Source: Actinokineospora fastidiosa
GTDB taxonomy: Bacteria; Actinomycetota; Actinomycetes; Mycobacteriales; Pseudonocardiaceae
Direction of reading: 5' to 3'
Assembly: GCF_014648415.1 (NCBI RefSeq)
Contig: NZ_BMRB01000012.1
Coordinates: forward strand, 1 to 64,000
Length of the DNA: 64,000 nt
In this document: piece after piece, positions 1 through 9,524 of the stretch
Layout of the letters: each line of letters begins with the position of its first letter
Position numbering within the stretch: position 1 is the first letter of the stretch
The notes under the pieces: generated by a model
Database searches by the model: none
Seen by the model: only the letters and a program-made list of their open reading frames with translations
Told to the model about the DNA's origin: nothing
Made by a program: the position numbers and the translations under genes

Positions 1-476
1 TTGCCGTGCTTGGCCAGCAGCCGCGGGTCCAGCGACCCGGCGTTGACCCCGATCCGGATCGGCGTGCCGTGATCGCGCGCAGCCTGCGCGATCTCCTTGA
101 CCTTGTCGTCGAACTTCCTGATGTTGCCCGGGTTCACCCGCACCGCGGCGCACCCGGCCTCGATCGCGGCGAAGACGTACTTCGGCTGGAAGTGGATGTC
201 GGCGATCACCGGGATCTGCGACTTGCGCGCGATCGCCGGCAGCGCCTCCGCGTCATCCTGCGACGGGCACGCCACCCGCACGATGTCACACCCGGCCGCG
301 GTCAACTCCGCGATCTGCTGCAACGTGGCATTCACATCCGCGGTGAGCGTGGTCGTCATCGACTGCACCGACACCGGGAAGTCGCTGCCCACGCCCACCG
401 GCCCGACCATGACCTGTCGGGTCGGCCGCCGCCGGGCCAGCGCCGCGGGGGCGGGCATGCCGAGGTGGACGCTCAT
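1..476 (-). CDS. ispG: 4-hydroxy-3-methylbut-2-enyl diphosphate synthase (IspG/GcpE), 3' part outside the window
   Basis: IspG is the iron-sulfur enzyme that converts MEcPP to HMBPP, the penultimate MEP-pathway step. Only the first ~158 residues are visible; the gene runs off the left edge, so the C-terminal Fe-S cysteines cannot be checked. Family motifs are present in order: a VSVQSMTTT stretch near residue 30, [10 protein letters not shown] near 60 and [11 protein letters not shown] near 90. The ATG at 476 overlaps the stop of the upstream ispH-dxs gene (ATGA, 473-476), which implies translational coupling. Its place beside ispH-dxs and a prenyl synthase suggests a cluster-dedicated copy supplying isoprene units rather than the housekeeping gene. 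The family call is firm; the dedicated role is inferred. Confidence 0.93.
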   Translation of the reverse strand, partial: MSVHLGMPAPAALARRRPTRQVMVGPVGVGSDFPVSVQSMTTTLTADVNATLQQIAELTAAGCDIVRVACPSQDDAEALPAIARKSQIPVIADIHFQPKYVFAAIEAGCAAVRVNPGNIRKFDDKVKEIAQAARDHGTPIRIGVNAGSLDPRLLAKHG

Positions 477-3217
477 CCGACCGACCCGCTCGGCTCGACC
501 GCCCGCCACCGCTCGGGCGCGGCCACCCGCCTGCCCAGGTCCGCCGCGATCGCCTCGGCGGTCAGGCCGCAGTCGGCGAGCACCTCGTCCCGCCTGCCGT
601 GCGCGAGGAAGCGCCGGGGGAGGCCGAAGACGGCCACCGGGGTCCGGACACCGGCGTCCCTGAGGTCATCGGCGAGCGCGGACCCGAACCCGCCCGCCGC
701 GAGGTTGTCCTCCACGGAGGCGACGACCTGGAAGCGCGGGGCCATGACCCGCAGCAGCGGGTTCACCGGCCGCACCCAGCCCGGGTCGACCACGGTCACC
801 CCGATTCCCCGCGCGGCCAGCCGGTCGGCGGCGTCGAGGCAGGTGCGCGCCATCGGGCCGACCGACAGCAGCAGGACGTCGTCGCGGGGATCGGGGCGCA
901 GCACGTCCAGCCCGGCGTAGGAGAAGGCCGCCGGGAGGTCCGGGCCGACCGTCCCCTTGGGGAAGCGCACCGCGCACGGGCCGTCGGTGACGCGGAGCGC
1001 GCTCCGCAGCGCCTCGCGCAGCGTGGCGGCGTCCCGCGGCGCCGCGACCCGCATGGCGGGCACGGTGTTCAGCAGGGACAGGTCGCACATCCCGTTGTGC
1101 GACGGGCCGTCGTCGCCGGTCACCCCCGCCCGGTCGAGGACGAGGACGACCGGGCACGAGTGCAGCGCCACGTCCAGCAGCACCTGGTCGAAGGCCCGGT
1201 TGAGGAACGTCGAGTAGATCGCCACGACCGGCCGCATGCCCGCCATCGCCAGCCCGGCCGCGGCGGTCACCGCGTTCTGCTCGGCGATCCCGACGTCCAG
1301 CACCCGGTCCGGGAACCGCGCGGCGAACGCGCTCAGGCCGGTCGGGTCGCGCATGGCGGCCGTGACGGCGACGATGTCCGGGCGCTGCGCGCCGAGCTCG
1401 ACGAGCTCGTCCCCGAACACCGACGTCCACGACCGCCCACCGGACGACAGCGGCACGCCCGTCGCCGGGTCCATGGGCCGGACCGCGTGGAACCGGTCCA
1501 CCTCGTCGTTCTCGGCGAGCGCGTGGCCGCGTCCCTTGCTGGTGAGGCAGTGCACGACCACCGGTCCGTCGGCGTCCCGGGCCTGGAGCAGCGCCCGCTG
1601 GACGGCGACCACGTCGTGCCCGTCGACCGGCCCGACGTAGCCGATGCCGAGCGTGGCGAAGAACGTGTGCGGCTCGGCCCCGGCCAGGTGCCGGGCCAGC
1701 CCGCCGATCGTGGGCGAGTACGACCGGCCGTTGTCGTTGAGGACGATCACGACCCGGCTGCCGTCGCCGCCGATGGAGTTCAGCGCCTCCCAGGCCATCC
1801 CGCCGGTCAGCGCGCCGTCGCCGACCACCGCGACCACGCGGCGGTCCCCGACCCCGCGCAGCCGGTCGGCGGTGGCCATGCCGTAGGCGTAGGACAGCGC
1901 CGTGGAGGCGTGCGAGTTCTCGATGACGTCGTGCGGCGACTCGGCGCGCGACGGGTAGCCGGACAGCCCGCCGCGCGCCCGCAGCCCGCCGAACTCGCTC
2001 CACCGGCCGGTCAGCGCCTTGTGCACGTACGCCTGGTGCCCGGTGTCCCACAGGATCCGGTCGGCGGGGGAGTCGAACACCCGGTGCAGGGCCAGCGTCA
2101 GCTCGACCACGCCGAGCCCGGGCCCGAGGTGCCCGCCGGTCCGGGACACCTCCGCCACCAGCAGCGCCCTGATCTCGGCGGCCAGCCCGTCCAGTTCCGC
2201 CACCGTGAGCCGCCGCAGGTCGGACGGGCGCCGGATCGAGGGCAGCAGCCGACGGCCCGGCTCGACGGACCGGCCGCCGGGCAGCGAGAACGTGACGGTC
2301 TCGACGGCGGTGGTGTCCACGTCGACCTGGTCGAAACCGTGCTCGGCCAGCCGGACCAGCACCTCCTCGACCAGGACCTCCGGCGCGCTGGCCCCGGAGC
2401 TGACGCCGACGGTGCGCACGCCGCGCAGCCACTCGGCGCGCAGGTGCCCGACGTCCGGCACGAGGTGGCCGCGCACGCCCGCCTTCCCGGCGACGTCGAC
2501 CATCCGCTGGGAGTTGCTGGAGTTCTCCGAGCCCACCACCAGGATCAGCTCGCACTGGCGCGCCAGCGACTTGATGCCGGTCTGCCGGTTCTGGCTGGCG
2601 TAGCAGATGGTCTCGCTGGAGGGCTCCTCCACGTCGGTGAAGCGCGCCCTGATCCGGGCGACGACGTCGGCGGTGTCGTCCATCGACAGCGTCGTCTGCG
2701 TCAGGTAGGCGACCGGGGTGTCCGGCGCGAGGTCGAGCCGGTCCACGTCCTCGACCGTCTCCACGACCACGGTCCGCTGGGGCGCCTCGCCCCGGGTGCC
2801 CTCGGTCTCCTCGTGGTCGTCGTGCCCGATCAGCAGCAGCAGCCGACCGTCCCGGGTGGCCCGCTTCGCCTGCTGGTGCACCTTGGCCACCAGCGGGCAC
2901 GTCGCGTCGATGACGTGCAGGTCGGCAGCGGCCGCCTCGGCGCGCACGGCGGGGGAGACCCCGTGCGCGGACAACACGCAGACGCTGCCCCGGGGCACCT
3001 CGGCGATCTCGTCGACGAACCGCGCGCCCTTGCGCTCCAACATGCCGACGATGAAGTGGTTGTGGACGATCTGCTTGCGCACGTAGACGGGCGGGCCGTG
3101 CAGTTCCAGCGCCCGCTCGGTCATCGCGATCGCGCGGTGCACCCCGGCGCAGAAGCCGCGCGGCTCGGCGAGCACCACCCGCCGTCGTGGCAGGCGGTCG
3201 GTCGGGTTCGGGGCCAC
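473..3217 (-). CDS. IspH-DXS fusion: HMBPP reductase joined to 1-deoxy-D-xylulose-5-phosphate synthase
   Basis: One uninterrupted 914-residue frame joins two MEP enzymes. Residues ~10-310 are IspH: the cluster cysteines are C23 (RGFCAGV), C107 (DATCPLV) and C205 (ETICYASQ), with the TEGTRGEA loop near 138. Residues ~330-905 are [12 protein letters not shown], a thiamine-diphosphate GDG...N motif (GDGALTGG ... LNDNG), the glutamate in VGIAEQN and the [15 protein letters not shown] loop. DXS makes DXP from pyruvate and glyceraldehyde-3-phosphate, the entry step of the pathway; IspH makes IPP and DMAPP, the exit step. Both halves keep their key residues, so both are probably active. The ATG lies 3 bp downstream of the prenyl synthase stop, and the 3' end overlaps ispG. 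A small linker (~310-330) separates the domains. Confidence 0.93.
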   Translation of the reverse strand: MAPNPTDRLPRRRVVLAEPRGFCAGVHRAIAMTERALELHGPPVYVRKQIVHNHFIVGMLERKGARFVDEIAEVPRGSVCVLSAHGVSPAVRAEAAAADLHVIDATCPLVAKVHQQAKRATRDGRLLLLIGHDDHEETEGTRGEAPQRTVVVETVEDVDRLDLAPDTPVAYLTQTTLSMDDTADVVARIRARFTDVEEPSSETICYASQNRQTGIKSLARQCELILVVGSENSSNSQRMVDVAGKAGVRGHLVPDVGHLRAEWLRGVRTVGVSSGASAPEVLVEEVLVRLAEHGFDQVDVDTTAVETVTFSLPGGRSVEPGRRLLPSIRRPSDLRRLTVAELDGLAAEIRALLVAEVSRTGGHLGPGLGVVELTLALHRVFDSPADRILWDTGHQAYVHKALTGRWSEFGGLRARGGLSGYPSRAESPHDVIENSHASTALSYAYGMATADRLRGVGDRRVVAVVGDGALTGGMAWEALNSIGGDGSRVVIVLNDNGRSYSPTIGGLARHLAGAEPHTFFATLGIGYVGPVDGHDVVAVQRALLQARDADGPVVVHCLTSKGRGHALAENDEVDRFHAVRPMDPATGVPLSSGGRSWTSVFGDELVELGAQRPDIVAVTAAMRDPTGLSAFAARFPDRVLDVGIAEQNAVTAAAGLAMAGMRPVVAIYSTFLNRAFDQVLLDVALHSCPVVLVLDRAGVTGDDGPSHNGMCDLSLLNTVPAMRVAAPRDAATLREALRSALRVTDGPCAVRFPKGTVGPDLPAAFSYAGLDVLRPDPRDDVLLLSVGPMARTCLDAADRLAARGIGVTVVDPGWVRPVNPLLRVMAPRFQVVASVEDNLAAGGFGSALADDLRDAGVRTPVAVFGLPRRFLAHGRRDEVLADCGLTAEAIAADLGRRVAAPERWRAVEPSGSVG

Positions 3218-3220
3218 GGG

Positions 3221-4267
3221 TCACCGGTCCCGGTCGATCGCGGCCTGCGCGAAGCCGTGCAGCCGGTCGCGGCTCGCCGAGCGGGGCAGCATCCGCAGCG
3301 CGGCGATCGCGCGCTCGCAGTACTCCCTGGCCAGCGCGGCGGCGGCGCCGATCGCGCCGGTGCGGTCCAGGATCGCGACCAGCGTCGCCCGTCTGCCCTC
3401 CGGGTCGCCCTCGCCCACCAGAACCTCGGTGATCGCGACGCGATCGGGGGGATCGGCGGCCCGGTAGGCCATGATGACCGGCAGCGTCAGCCTGCCGTTG
3501 CGGATGTCGCTGGTGTCCGGCTTGCCCATGACGTCGGTGCCCTGGGTGTAGGACATCACGTCGTCGTGGATCTGGAAGGCGCAGCCCAGGTTCTCCGCGA
3601 AGGTCCCCAGCGCCAGCACCGACTCCTCGTCCCCGCCCGCCAGCAGCGCCCCGCACTCGCACACGCCCCGGAACAGCGCCGCGGTCTTCAGCCGCACCAT
3701 GGTCAGGTACGCGTCGAGGTCGAAGTCGACCCGCTCGCACAGCTCGGCCTCCAGGCTCTGGCCCCGGCACAGGTCGATGCCGCACCGGGCGACGACGTCC
3801 AGCGCGGCCACGATCCGCTCCGGCGCCGCCCCGGTGTGGCGGCACTCGGCCAGCGCGACGAACAGGTCGAAGATCAGCGCGTCGCCGACGATGATGGCGT
3901 TGTCCGCGCCGAACTTGTGCTGCACCGACGGCCGTCCCCGGCGCAGGTCGTCGTTGTCGATGATGTCGTCGTGCACCAGGCTGGCCACGTGCCCGGACTC
4001 CGCGCCCACCGCGGCGGGCAGCACCACGGCCGGGTCGCCGCCGACGGCGCCCGCCGACTCCAGCAGCAGGATCGGCCGGAACAGCTTGCCCGCGGGCACC
4101 AGCGCGTGCGCGCACATGGCGGCGAGCAGGCTCGACTCGGCCTGCCAGCGCTCGGTGAGCCCCTCGGCGACCTGGCCCACCCTCGCCTCGTGACCGGCGG
4201 CCGACGCGGGCCGGTCACGTGCTCCGGCGCCGTCGGCGAGCGGGTCGATCGTCACATGACCGGACAT
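3221..4267 (-). CDS. Polyprenyl diphosphate synthase (trans-isoprenyl, GGPP or longer)
   Basis: A 348-residue trans-prenyltransferase that condenses IPP with an allylic diphosphate. The first aspartate-rich motif is HDDIIDNDD near residue 100. The second is QIHDDVMSY, where the usual DDxxD ends in Ser instead of Asp. Small residues (Ala, Ser) sit at positions -5 and -4 before the first motif, where FPP synthases carry bulky aromatics; in this family that favours C20 or longer products. The ATG at 4267 follows a good GGAGGAAA ribosome site, and the longer upstream reading overlaps the radical SAM gene and is rejected. It is the first gene after the radical SAM gene and upstream of ispH-dxs, so it likely supplies the chain to the cluster's cyclase or UbiA enzyme. 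Exact chain length cannot be read. Confidence 0.88.
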   Translation of the reverse strand: MSGHVTIDPLADGAGARDRPASAAGHEARVGQVAEGLTERWQAESSLLAAMCAHALVPAGKLFRPILLLESAGAVGGDPAVVLPAAVGAESGHVASLVHDDIIDNDDLRRGRPSVQHKFGADNAIIVGDALIFDLFVALAECRHTGAAPERIVAALDVVARCGIDLCRGQSLEAELCERVDFDLDAYLTMVRLKTAALFRGVCECGALLAGGDEESVLALGTFAENLGCAFQIHDDVMSYTQGTDVMGKPDTSDIRNGRLTLPVIMAYRAADPPDRVAITEVLVGEGDPEGRRATLVAILDRTGAIGAAAALAREYCERAIAALRMLPRSASRDRLHGFAQAAIDRDR

Positions 4268-4302
4268 CGTTTTCCTCCATCGTGCGCATGAGACGGCCCG
4301 CG

Positions 4303-6237
4303 TCACGTCAGGACCGTGCCGAACTGGCGGCCCAGCCTGCCCATGTAGTAGAGGATTTCCTCGTGGTTGGTGGACGGCAGGAAGTGGTCGGCGCCGACCT
4401 TGTAGTAGAGCGAGTGCACCGACTCGGTGAGCAGGTGCTCGTACGGCTCGTCGCGGCGCAGCGCCAGGCTGAACGCGGGCACGTCGAACCCCTTCCAGCC
4501 GTCGCGCCACACGTAGTAGCCGTCACCGTCGATCTCCACCTGGGGCAGCGACTCGTTGGCGTGGCGCGGTGACGGCTCCTGGGAGGGCATGGTGTACGCG
4601 GGCAGCGTGATGAGGTCGTACTCGAACACGGCGTCCAGCAGGGGACGGACCTCCGGCGGCACGCGCGGGATGGTCGACTCGGCCCACCAGCGCCGCAGCA
4701 TGTCCTTCGCGTCGTCGCTGCCGTACAACAGGGTCAGCACCGGGGCGAGCACGTCGGAGTCGGTGAACGAGTTGACCATGCCGGTGCGGAACGGCTCGGC
4801 GATCGGGTGCTGGTCGGTCTCGAACCACTCCATGAGGGACCGGATCAGCTCCGACTGGGTGATGCCGCCGAGGGTGCGCAGCGGCGCCCAGACGAACCGC
4901 AGCACCGGGTTCTCGGCGATGAGCCGCGAGACGAAGATGAACCGGTGCATGTACTGGTTGTCGCGGGGCGACATGGTGTCGTGCGACAGCAGGTACTCGA
5001 AGTCGTCGGTGTTGCCGCGCACGGTCACCATGCCGAACCGCTCGCGGTCGGTGTGGTAGCTGGTGTTCGGCAGGATCAGCATCGGGTAGACCGCGACCCG
5101 CGAGACGTGGTTGGCCAGCCGGTCGTACCCCTTCATGAACGTCTCGATCGTCTCGCCGGGCGCGCCCCAGATCAGCTCGGCGTAGCAGTCCAGCCCCTCC
5201 TTGCCCAGCCACTCCGCCAGGCTCTCCCAGTCGTTGACCTTCATGTTGCGGCGGTTCATCAGGTCGAGGGTGTCCTCGTCCAGCGTCTGCAGCGCGAGGG
5301 TGAACGAGCTGTGCAGGCCCGCGTCCTTCATCGCCTTGACGATCTTGTAGAACACGGCGGACTTGTTCTTCGCCCACGAGGTCTCGATGCTCTTGGGGTA
5401 GCCGTGCTCCTCGCGCGCGGCGATGACGTCCTCGACGAACTCCAGGTCGCTCGGCATCATCCCGAAGTTGGCGTCGCACAGCACGAGCGTGTGCACCTTG
5501 TGCCGGGCGAACAGCTCGATCTCCGCGCGCAGCCGTTCCCGGGAGAACGCCCGGACCCGCTGGCCGACCGCGCCGCCCCAGTAGCAGAAGGAGCACTTGT
5601 ACGGGCAGCCGCGGTTGGTCTCCAGCAGCGCGACGTCGTACGGGAACCTCCCCTCGTCGTCGGTCATCGGGATGGCCCCGGTGAGGAACGGCGACGCGAT
5701 GTCGTCCAGGTTCTCGATCCTCGGGCGGTCGCGGGTGGTGACGATCTCGTGCCCGCCCGCCTGGAAGGAGATCCCGTCGACAGCGTGCAGCGCGCGGACC
5801 GACCGCCCGTCGAGGCGGGCGCGCAGCAGCTCGCAGAAGGTGAACTCGCCCTCGCCGTTGACGATCACGTCGACGTGCGGGTGCATGCCGAAGACGCGGG
5901 CCGCCTGGTGGGAGACGTGGTTGCCGCCGAACACCACCCAGCCGTCCGGGTTGAGCTGCTTGAAGGTCTCGGCCAGCGCGGCGAACTCCTGGTAGTTCCA
6001 GCCGAGCACGGAGAAGGCGATCACGTCCGGCGCGCCTGCCGCGAAGAGGTCGTTGGCCATGCCGAAGAGCGTGCTGCCGCCGTCGAAGTTGTGGATCGTG
6101 ATGTCCGCCCGCGCGGCGATGTCGTCCTGCTGCAGTGCGGTGGCCTTGAGATATCCGGAGGCAAGCGGCATGGACTCCAGCGACATGGCCCAGACGCCCT
6201 GCTGCACCAGCCAGACCTGCAACGGCCGATCTACCAT
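4303..6237 (-). CDS. Cobalamin-binding radical SAM enzyme (probable C-methyltransferase)
   Basis: A 644-residue class B-type radical SAM protein. Residues ~50-160 resemble the B12-binding Rossmann domain (SVLGWN near 77, VVFGGNHVS near 101, NGEGE near 128). The radical SAM [4Fe-4S] ligands follow as CPYKCSFC (C211, C215, C218), then a TIM-barrel core to ~420 and a long C-terminal region. Enzymes of this architecture commonly methylate unactivated carbons using methylcobalamin; other radical chemistry is possible. A good AAGGGGAA ribosome site lies before the ATG at 6237. It sits 35 bp upstream of the prenyl synthase gene in the same direction, and behind a methyltransferase gene. I infer C-methylation of the terpenoid or its sugar; the substrate is unknown. 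Confidence 0.88.
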   Translation of the reverse strand: MVDRPLQVWLVQQGVWAMSLESMPLASGYLKATALQQDDIAARADITIHNFDGGSTLFGMANDLFAAGAPDVIAFSVLGWNYQEFAALAETFKQLNPDGWVVFGGNHVSHQAARVFGMHPHVDVIVNGEGEFTFCELLRARLDGRSVRALHAVDGISFQAGGHEIVTTRDRPRIENLDDIASPFLTGAIPMTDDEGRFPYDVALLETNRGCPYKCSFCYWGGAVGQRVRAFSRERLRAEIELFARHKVHTLVLCDANFGMMPSDLEFVEDVIAAREEHGYPKSIETSWAKNKSAVFYKIVKAMKDAGLHSSFTLALQTLDEDTLDLMNRRNMKVNDWESLAEWLGKEGLDCYAELIWGAPGETIETFMKGYDRLANHVSRVAVYPMLILPNTSYHTDRERFGMVTVRGNTDDFEYLLSHDTMSPRDNQYMHRFIFVSRLIAENPVLRFVWAPLRTLGGITQSELIRSLMEWFETDQHPIAEPFRTGMVNSFTDSDVLAPVLTLLYGSDDAKDMLRRWWAESTIPRVPPEVRPLLDAVFEYDLITLPAYTMPSQEPSPRHANESLPQVEIDGDGYYVWRDGWKGFDVPAFSLALRRDEPYEHLLTESVHSLYYKVGADHFLPSTNHEEILYYMGRLGRQFGTVLT

Positions 6238-6372
6238 CGGTGAATTCCCCTTGCGCTGGTTCGGTTTCGTGGCGGGGCGGTGAGCGCGCGGCCGGGCGCT
6301 CGGCGGCGCGCGAGCGCCGTCGTCGGCCGCCGCCCCGGGCGGGCGATGGCTCCCCGGTCGGTCCCGGCGGCC

Positions 6373-7125
6373 TCACCTGGGCGTCAGCTCCAGCAGGTGC
6401 AGGTGCCACGCGCCGCCGCCATCGCCCTCCCCACCGGTCAGGTCGGCGGGGAACGCGTCGACCAGGGCCTCGGGGATCTCCGACATCTCCACGCGCTGGA
6501 GCACGTCGAGCCGGTAGCCGGTCTCGTCGGCGAGGTCGCTCACCAGGGTCGGGTTGCCCAGCGCCTCGCCGAACCACAGGTAGGCCCGGCCGCGCGGGGT
6601 CAGCAGCCCGCGGCCCTCGGACAGGAAGCGGCGCAGCTTGGTGTACGCCGGGTCGAACATCGTCTCGTGCCAGATGGAGGAGTCGACGGTCTCCTCCGGC
6701 GCGTTCAGGAACGGCGGGTTCCAGTAGATGCCGTCGAACCGCTCGCCGGGCCCGACCGCCGAGTAGAGGTTGCTCTCCCGGGCGGTCACGCGGTGCGCGA
6801 CATGGTGGCGCGCCGCGTTCAGCTCGGTGTTCCGGACGGCGGCCGGGTTGATGTCCAGGCCCAGCACCCGCTCGACGCCCGCCAGCGCCGCGAGGACCGA
6901 CATGATCCCGGTCCCGCAGCCCATCTCCAGGAACGAGGACATGTCCGCGAACGGGATCAGGTGGGCGTAGAGCTCGCCCCCGGGCGAATACGTCGGCGGC
7001 CACACGTCGTCGAGCAGGTCCCACTCCATGCCGACCAGCTCGAAGACCTGCGGCCTGGTCGAGTCGGAATGGTATCTGTCGATGATGTTCTGGCCGATGA
7101 GCAGCTCGAAATCCCGCGCTTCCAT
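6373..7125 (-). CDS. Class I SAM methyltransferase with NPPF motif (PrmC/MTS-like)
   Basis: A 250-residue Rossmann methyltransferase. Motif I is LEMGCGTGIMS near residue 68, an acidic GLDIN loop follows near 91, and the catalytic-type NPPF motif is near 140. NPPY/F is typical of methyltransferases acting on nitrogen or on planar groups (release-factor glutamine, rRNA and DNA enzymes). The ATG at 7125 has a GGAG about ten bases upstream; an in-frame ATG at 7143 has no such signal. It precedes the radical SAM gene by ~135 bp on the same strand, so it is probably a tailoring methyltransferase. The acceptor atom cannot be decided from sequence. Confidence 0.82.
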   Translation of the reverse strand: MEARDFELLIGQNIIDRYHSDSTRPQVFELVGMEWDLLDDVWPPTYSPGGELYAHLIPFADMSSFLEMGCGTGIMSVLAALAGVERVLGLDINPAAVRNTELNAARHHVAHRVTARESNLYSAVGPGERFDGIYWNPPFLNAPEETVDSSIWHETMFDPAYTKLRRFLSEGRGLLTPRGRAYLWFGEALGNPTLVSDLADETGYRLDVLQRVEMSEIPEALVDAFPADLTGGEGDGGGAWHLHLLELTPR

Positions 7126-7277
7126 AGTGTCCCATCTCCGCATCGGAGTGATTTCCGCGCCTGCGGCGAAATCAGGAGATCGGTCGCCAAGAACGTTCCA
7201 CGCTGGCAAAGGCCATTCAAACAGCGCGCCCGGTGGCTGGCAACGAGTCGCGGGCGAACGCCATGCCGTGGCGGCGG

Positions 7278-8447
7278 TCACCGCGGCGGCGGGACCGACC
7301 AGCCGACCATCGCGTCCATGGACCGGCGGGACACCGCCTCCGGCAGGAGCCCGCCGAGCCACACCCCGGTGTTGCGGGCGGCCACCGCGACCGGCGCGGA
7401 CAGCCCCGCGACCCGCCCCATCCAGCGGGACATGGCGCGCAGTCGCGTGGTGCGCGCCCGGCGGCTCGCGTCGTAGGCGGCCAGGCCTGCCCGCAGGGCG
7501 TCCCACGACCGCGCGCCCGCGGTCGCCTGCGCCAGTTCGACGGCGTCCTCCAGGGCCAGGCCCGCCGCGCCCACGTTGGGCGTCATCGGGTGCGCCGCGT
7601 CGCCGACCAGGACCACGCGCCCGTGGGCGAACCCGTCGAGGGGGCGGGCAGCGTCCTCGATCCGGTCGAAGTGCAGCTCCGCCCGGGACGCGCGCTCCAG
7701 CAGGTGCGGGATCGGGTCGTGCCAGCGGCCGAACAGGCCGGTCAGCCGCTCGTACGCGCCCGCGTGCCGGCTCGGCGGGGTCACCTTCGCCAGCGCGGAG
7801 AAGTGCGCCCTGCCCTCGGGCAGCGGGAGGATCGACAGGCGCTGTCCGGCGCCCCACGTCTCGGCGGCCACCACGTCCAGCCCGTCGGCGGGCACCACGC
7901 ACCGCCACGCGGCCGAGCCGGTGTCGACGAGGCCGGGGTGTCCGGGGTGCAGGGCGCGACGCAGCGCGGACCGGATGCCGTCCGCGCCCACCACCAGGTC
8001 CGATTCCACGGTCGCGCCGCCCACCACGATCGTCGCGGGCGTCGTCGGGCCGCCGCTGCCCGCCAGGCAGGCCTCCTGCCCGTAGTGGACAGTCCCGGGC
8101 GGCAGCGCGTCGGCCAGCGCGCGCACCAGGTCGAGCCGCAGGAGCGCGCGGATCGGCTCGCCGTAGCGCTCCTCGACGAACCGCAGCCCGGTCCTGGCGA
8201 TCCACCGGCCGCCCGGCGCGCGCACCCCGCCGTGGGCCTGGACGACGGACCGCGCGCGCACCGCGTCGGCCACCCCGATCGCGTCCAGCGCGCGCATTCC
8301 GTTGGGCGTGACGCCGATTCCGCCGCCGGACGCCCGCAGTCCCGGAGCGCGTTCATAGACCCGGACGGCCCAGCCCCGGCCCGCCAGCGCGACGGCGGTC
8401 GCCAGGCCCGCGATCCCGGCGCCGACGATGTGTGCGGTGCGTGTCAT
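7278..8447 (-). CDS. FAD-dependent monooxygenase (PHBH/UbiH fold)
   Basis: A 389-residue group A flavoprotein monooxygenase. The dinucleotide fold VGAGIAG lies at residues 8-14, the DG motif in VVGADGIRS near 150 and the second FAD motif VGDAAHPMTPN near 285. Length is normal for the family. Relatives hydroxylate aromatic rings, and some cluster members epoxidise polyprenyl chains before cyclisation; either would fit here. The ATG at 8447 follows GAGGGGAATTCC, so the longer in-frame N-terminus is not used. It is divergent from the UbiA gene, with 56 bp between the starts, which suggests a shared promoter region. Confidence 0.88.
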   Translation of the reverse strand: MTRTAHIVGAGIAGLATAVALAGRGWAVRVYERAPGLRASGGGIGVTPNGMRALDAIGVADAVRARSVVQAHGGVRAPGGRWIARTGLRFVEERYGEPIRALLRLDLVRALADALPPGTVHYGQEACLAGSGGPTTPATIVVGGATVESDLVVGADGIRSALRRALHPGHPGLVDTGSAAWRCVVPADGLDVVAAETWGAGQRLSILPLPEGRAHFSALAKVTPPSRHAGAYERLTGLFGRWHDPIPHLLERASRAELHFDRIEDAARPLDGFAHGRVVLVGDAAHPMTPNVGAAGLALEDAVELAQATAGARSWDALRAGLAAYDASRRARTTRLRAMSRWMGRVAGLSAPVAVAARNTGVWLGGLLPEAVSRRSMDAMVGWSVPPPR

Positions 8448-8503
8448 GGAATTCCCCTCACGCGATGATCGGAAGCCGAATCGGTTCCCCGCCAAGGAAG
8501 CAG
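8448..8503. promoter_or_regulatory. Divergent promoter region between the flavin monooxygenase and UbiA genes
   Basis: Only 56 bp separate the two start codons. Ribosome sites for both genes lie inside it: GAGGGGAATT on the minus strand and AAGGAAG on the plus strand. I see no convincing -10/-35 pair or palindrome, so promoters may extend into the coding ends. Confidence 0.4.
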
Positions 8504-9478
8504 ATGATGCACGGCACCCACACCATTCGGGTCAGATTCCTCGCCCACCTCGAAGCGTGCCGCCCCGACACGGTCTTCTACGCCGGGACCGTCGGATTGA
8601 GCGGCGCGGTGCTCACCGATCCGGACGCGCCGGGGCGACTGCTGTTCCTCGCCTGGCTCGTGCCCACCCTCGCCTGGATCGCCTCGCTGTACGGCGGCGA
8701 CTACTTCGACCGCGACCTCGACGCGCTGACCAAGCCGCACCGCCCGGTCCCGTCCGGGCGCATCGCCGCCGCCACCGCGCGGAACACGATGATCGCGCTG
8801 ATCGGGACCGGCGCGGTGATCGCGGTGCTGGTGAACCCGCTGACCGCGCTGCTCGCCCTGCCCGCGACCGTCTTCGGCATCGCCTACGCCCGGTGGCTCA
8901 AGGGCCGGGGGCTGTGGGGGAACGCCAGCCGGGGCCTGCCGACGGCGCTGACGGTGCTCTTCGGCTCGATGATGGTGCAGCCGCTGCCTGCGGCCGGGCT
9001 CGTGCCGCTGGCGCTGATGTTCTGGCTGCACGACTCCGGGTCGAACCTGCTCGGCGCGCTGTGCGACCGCGACGGCGACCGGCTCGGCGGGTACCTGACA
9101 TACCCGGTGCGGCGGGGCGACGCGGCAACCGTGCGCGGCCTGATCGGGTTCTACGTCGGCTGGGTGGCCATCGCCCTCGCGTGGCCGATCCCGTTCGGCG
9201 ACGGGATCGACCCGCGGATCTACTATCCCGTGCTGCTGGTGGTCGTGGCGCTCGGCGGGGTGTCGCTGTGGGGCGTGGCCCGCGCGCCCCGGCCCATCGC
9301 GCGGCCGGTCGGTCTGCGGGCGCACGAGATCGTGGTGGCCGAGCGGATCGTCCTCGGCACGTTCCTGGTCGCCGCCGCGGGCGAGGTCCGGCTCGCCCTG
9401 CTGGTCGGCGTGCCGTCCCTGGCCCTGACCCTGCTGGCGCGGCAGCTGATGCGGCGCCGGTACGAGCCGGTGCGGTGA
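8504..9478 (+). CDS. UbiA-family membrane prenyltransferase
   Basis: A 324-residue integral membrane protein with eight or nine hydrophobic segments. The first Asp-rich motif is GDYFDRDLDALTKPHRP near residues 65-81, matching the UbiA NDxxDxxxD...KPxRP pattern except that the leading Asn is Gly. The second, DRDGDRLGGY near 187, matches the DxxxD motif. UbiA enzymes transfer prenyl diphosphates to aromatic or lipid acceptors; a few act as terpene cyclases. The tandem ATG pair at 8504/8507 follows AAGGAAG. It is the only structural gene on the plus strand in the cluster. If it is a transferase the product is a meroterpenoid, but no aromatic-acceptor gene is visible here. Confidence 0.88.
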   Translation: MMHGTHTIRVRFLAHLEACRPDTVFYAGTVGLSGAVLTDPDAPGRLLFLAWLVPTLAWIASLYGGDYFDRDLDALTKPHRPVPSGRIAAATARNTMIALIGTGAVIAVLVNPLTALLALPATVFGIAYARWLKGRGLWGNASRGLPTALTVLFGSMMVQPLPAAGLVPLALMFWLHDSGSNLLGALCDRDGDRLGGYLTYPVRRGDAATVRGLIGFYVGWVAIALAWPIPFGDGIDPRIYYPVLLVVVALGGVSLWGVARAPRPIARPVGLRAHEIVVAERIVLGTFLVAAAGEVRLALLVGVPSLALTLLARQLMRRRYEPVR

Positions 9479-9489
9479 CCGGTCGCGGC

Positions 9490-9517
9490 GAGGGCCCGGC
9501 GGGTCGGCCGGGCCCTC
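9490..9517. terminator. Bidirectional hairpin terminator between UbiA and PhyH genes
   Basis: A perfect 11-bp inverted repeat (GAGGGCCCGGC / GCCGGGCCCTC) with a 6-nt loop lies between two convergent genes, 11 bp after one stop and 7 bp before the other. There is no T tract, which is common in high-GC actinomycetes. Confidence 0.75.
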
Positions 9518-9524
9518 CTCGCGG

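Noticed and set aside
599..4291. Very long plus-strand frame (1230 codons) opposite the MEP genes
   Set aside because: High-GC antisense shadow: low-complexity Arg/Pro/Gly/His translation with no domains, while the minus strand holds clear enzymes.
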